Shown here: positions 18,893-20,555 of the stretch, piece by piece | Numbering within the stretch: position 1 is the first letter of the stretch | Layout: each line of letters opens with the position of its first letter | NCBI GenBank assembly: GCA_000969725.1 | Contig: JXSR01S034339.1 | Length of the DNA: 20,555 bases | Direction: 5' to 3' (one strand) | Source of the DNA: Ophiothrix spiculata | Lineage: Eukaryota > Echinodermata > Ophiuroidea > Amphilepidida > Ophiotrichidae | Notes under the pieces: model-generated | Told to the model about the DNA's origin: nothing | Databases searched by the model: none | Seen by the model: only the letters and a program-made list of their open reading frames with translations | Program-made: the position numbers and the translations under genes

Positions 18893-19200
18893 GGGGTAGT
18901 TAGTTTCACTCGAACTCATGGATATAATGTTTATGCCAGGTTCTGTAGCTGTTTAAAATTGAAATTTTTCTATTTTTCGGTCACAAACATCACTTATGAA
19001 TCGCCCTCCATCATCAGCAAAAATCTGAATCCCCTAATTTGATCCCCATGACAGATTAAAGATTGCAGCAAAGTCTGGTATCACCTGTCTAAATTTATGG
19101 ATCCAAGTGAATTACCTATTTAGTGATATTAATTTATGATTTGTTCATTTATAAATTCACTTTCACAAATACCCTCTGCACATATATCTTCAGGTAATAC

Positions 19201-19434
19201 ATGGACTTCCACTCAAATTCATCAAATAACATTATGTGTTTTTCTTCCACATTTTTGCTTGCTTGGAAAAACCCATTAGAGAATCATTGCTACGAAACCA
19301 TTTTTAAACCATCTAAATTTGCTCAGCGTCTGAAAAGGAAGCTCCCTAATGCATCAGTAATTATTGATATCAAGAAAACTCCAAATAATAAGAACTTATT
19401 TTTTAATGTGCATGAAGCTCATTTAGTTAATTGA
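19201..19434 (+). pseudogene. Small ORF with faint selenoprotein H (Rdx-like) similarity
   Basis: A 77-codon frame ending in TGA. The middle (about residues 28-72) reads NHCYETIFKPSKFAQRLK, then RKLPNASVIIDIKKTPNN, then a NLFFNV strand. This recalls the SelH/Rdx thioredoxin-like pattern, in which a CxxU or CxxC loop is followed by FKxxA, an amphipathic helix, a Pro-x-Ala-x-Val strand, a Lys-Pro segment and FEV. The redox CxxU motif is not intact: the only Cys is followed by Tyr-Glu-Thr. No convincing splice sites flank it, and it lies inside an intron of another gene. If the likeness is real it is probably a decayed copy; chance similarity is also possible. Confidence 0.25.
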
Positions 19435-20126
19435 GAAATGCAGTTCATGTTAGTAATTAGTTTGTTTAATGGTTTTGTGGAAAATGAAGAGAAAGAATAT
19501 AGAAAAAATTTATGACTTGATTTTATAATTTGCGGTAGTTGAGTTCAGCCAGCAAATTCAAGCACAGATATCAATGTCATAGTCTTGTCTTATCAAAGAC
19601 CCAGTTCTCAAGAAAACCAATGAAGTTTTATTCCCCACCCCCCTTATACTAATCGGGTTTATTATCTATTGTATGTCTTTAACCTTTCTCTTCAGCTTGT
19701 TCTTATATGTTTTTAGTTTTATTATTTGCGTTATTTACCGATTAGGCCAAAAAGAAGAAAATATTGACTTACCTTAATGGGTAAAACTGATAGTCAATCG
19801 ATAGACTTTTTAAAAAATTATTTTTGTATTTCCCTCACATCAAAAATAGACCAAGATTTTTTTTTTATTCAAGGTGGACATTTCTATTGTGTATTTTATA
19901 GTATAAAAACCTTTTCATAAATTAATGTTTTAGCCCATCTCAAATATCATTCACAAAGTTCACTGATGAGATTAGAAAAAGTTCACATATATAAAAAATG
20001 AAATAAAAATAGCAACCTAAAATTTCACAAATTTTGATTTGGTTTCAAAAGGCAAGTCAACAAATGTTTAAACAGTAATATGTCATAAAATTTTATCATT
20101 GAATTTATAATTATGTTTCTTTGCAG

Positions 20127-20226
20127 CAAAAAAGTGAAATTAGTGGAGACTCCATTGAATTGTTGAATGGCAATGCTGTAGACGAGGATTTACCTGTACC
20201 AGAAGACTTAAATGGAGACACTGAAG
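20127..20226 (+). CDS. GRAM-domain protein, internal exon (acidic linker, continued)
   Basis: Exon of 100 bp that starts in phase 0 after TTTCTTTGCAG and ends in phase 1 (GAA G|gtaaaa). It encodes 33 residues in two stretches: QKSEISGDSIELLNGNAV, then DEDLPVPEDLNGDTE. The peptide is acidic, with no Cys and no predicted helix or membrane segment. It continues the linker begun in the 17345 exon, and the three exons give 82 uninterrupted codons. The next exon should begin in phase 1 and lies beyond the window. The end of this exon and its donor are duplicated 45 bp downstream (20252-20287), described separately. Exon status is well supported by both splice sites and the shared frame; function beyond linker is unknown. 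Confidence 0.75.
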
Positions 20227-20287
20227 GTAAAATTCAAAATAAGCATTAAATCTTAAATGGAGACACTAATGGTAAAAATTCAAAATA
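20207..20287 (+). repeat. 45-bp duplication of exon end and donor site
   Basis: The exon end and donor (20207-20240) are repeated almost exactly at 20252-20287, shifted by 45 bp. The copy reads GGAGACACTAATGgtaaaa against GGAGACACTGAAGgtaaaa. The second GT (20272) could act as a decoy donor. Using it would add 45 nt, a multiple of three, but the added stretch meets TAA at its eighth codon. Confidence 0.75.
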
Positions 20288-20340
20288 TAAAAATTGAATC
20301 CCAAGTTATAATGTATGCATCCTGTCATTGTGATAGATGC

Positions 20341-20368
20341 CTTAAACCACTGATTTCAGTGGTTTAAG
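20341..20368. other. Perfect 13-bp hairpin
   Basis: CTTAAACCACTGA pairs exactly with TCAGTGGTTTAAG around a TT loop. It lies in the intron after the 20127 exon. It could be a foldback remnant; the rest to 20555 shows nothing recognisable. Confidence 0.55.
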
Positions 20369-20555
20369 CCAAATAAAGCAATAGTATGATTGGAACGCGA
20401 AACTAGTGTCAGCAGAGCCCAGGAGGTGTCCTCTTTTGGTATTTTTGCTTTTTGAAAGCAAACGTGAAGCAAAGAATGATTTTTGCAACATTAAGTTATA
20501 ATTATATGGGATCAGCGGTACCATTTTCAACAGAATGTTTGAACCCGTTTTGGTT

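Larger units (their letters stand above)
17405..20126 (+). other. Intron of the GRAM gene, 2,722 bp
   Basis: The intron starts gtaagt and ends TTTCTTTGCAG. It contains MITEs at 17768, 18397 and 18707 and a small ORF at 19201 with faint likeness to selenoprotein H. The stretches 17405-17764, 18163-18394, 18893-19200 and 19435-20126 are AT-rich and show nothing I can name. Confidence 0.65.

Overview
The window reads as animal genomic DNA, AT-rich, with multi-kilobase introns, GT-AG exons and a dense load of small inverted-repeat DNA transposons, a tRNA-derived SINE and a 5'-truncated non-LTR retrotransposon. There are no operons, no Shine-Dalgarno pattern and no long ORFs. The repeat style (many MITEs, tRNA-SINE) suggests a marine invertebrate, possibly an echinoderm, hemichordate or lancelet, but the phylum cannot be fixed from this sequence. 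Almost all open frames of 60-170 codons lie inside repeats and are not genes.

The one gene I can support is on the + strand. Three short exons (11271-11357, 17345-17404, 20127-20226) have good splice sites, and all join in one frame. The first encodes the last strand and C-terminal helix of a GRAM domain (PH-like lipid-binding fold), most like the GRAMD2A/GRAMD2B group. The next two encode an acidic Ser/Pro/Glu/Asp-rich linker. The 5' part of the gene, including the rest of the GRAM domain, was not found and probably lies upstream. The 3' part, including any membrane anchor, lies beyond the right edge. A second copy of the GRAM exon with its own acceptor site lies 158 bp upstream (11113) but carries an in-frame TGA.

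Layout. 1-2240: a TTAA-flanked element (359-1913) interrupted by a 1.08-kb TA-flanked element with arms of about 190 bp. 2246-4780: an old satellite-like array with a period of about 195-200 bp, broken by a Tc1-like MITE, a tRNA-SINE, an unexplained block and a second MITE. 5071-6100: a MITE with a CRE octamer in each arm and a LINE 3' end. 6874-7409: a TTAA-flanked MITE. 8850-10937: a 2,088-bp non-autonomous hAT element with a perfect 8-bp target duplication, carrying three tandem cassettes of about 420 bp, each with a tRNA-like sequence. 11071-11357: the duplicated exon pair. 11358-17344: an intron with at least six foldback or MITE elements and two local duplications. 17405-20126: an intron with a Harbinger-like MITE carrying three palindromic TAATTA sites, two other MITEs, and a small ORF faintly like selenoprotein H. 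20127-20286: the last exon and a 45-bp duplication of its donor end.

The two most unusual items are the hAT element that multiplies a tRNA-like cassette and the tandem duplicated GRAM exon with an in-frame stop.
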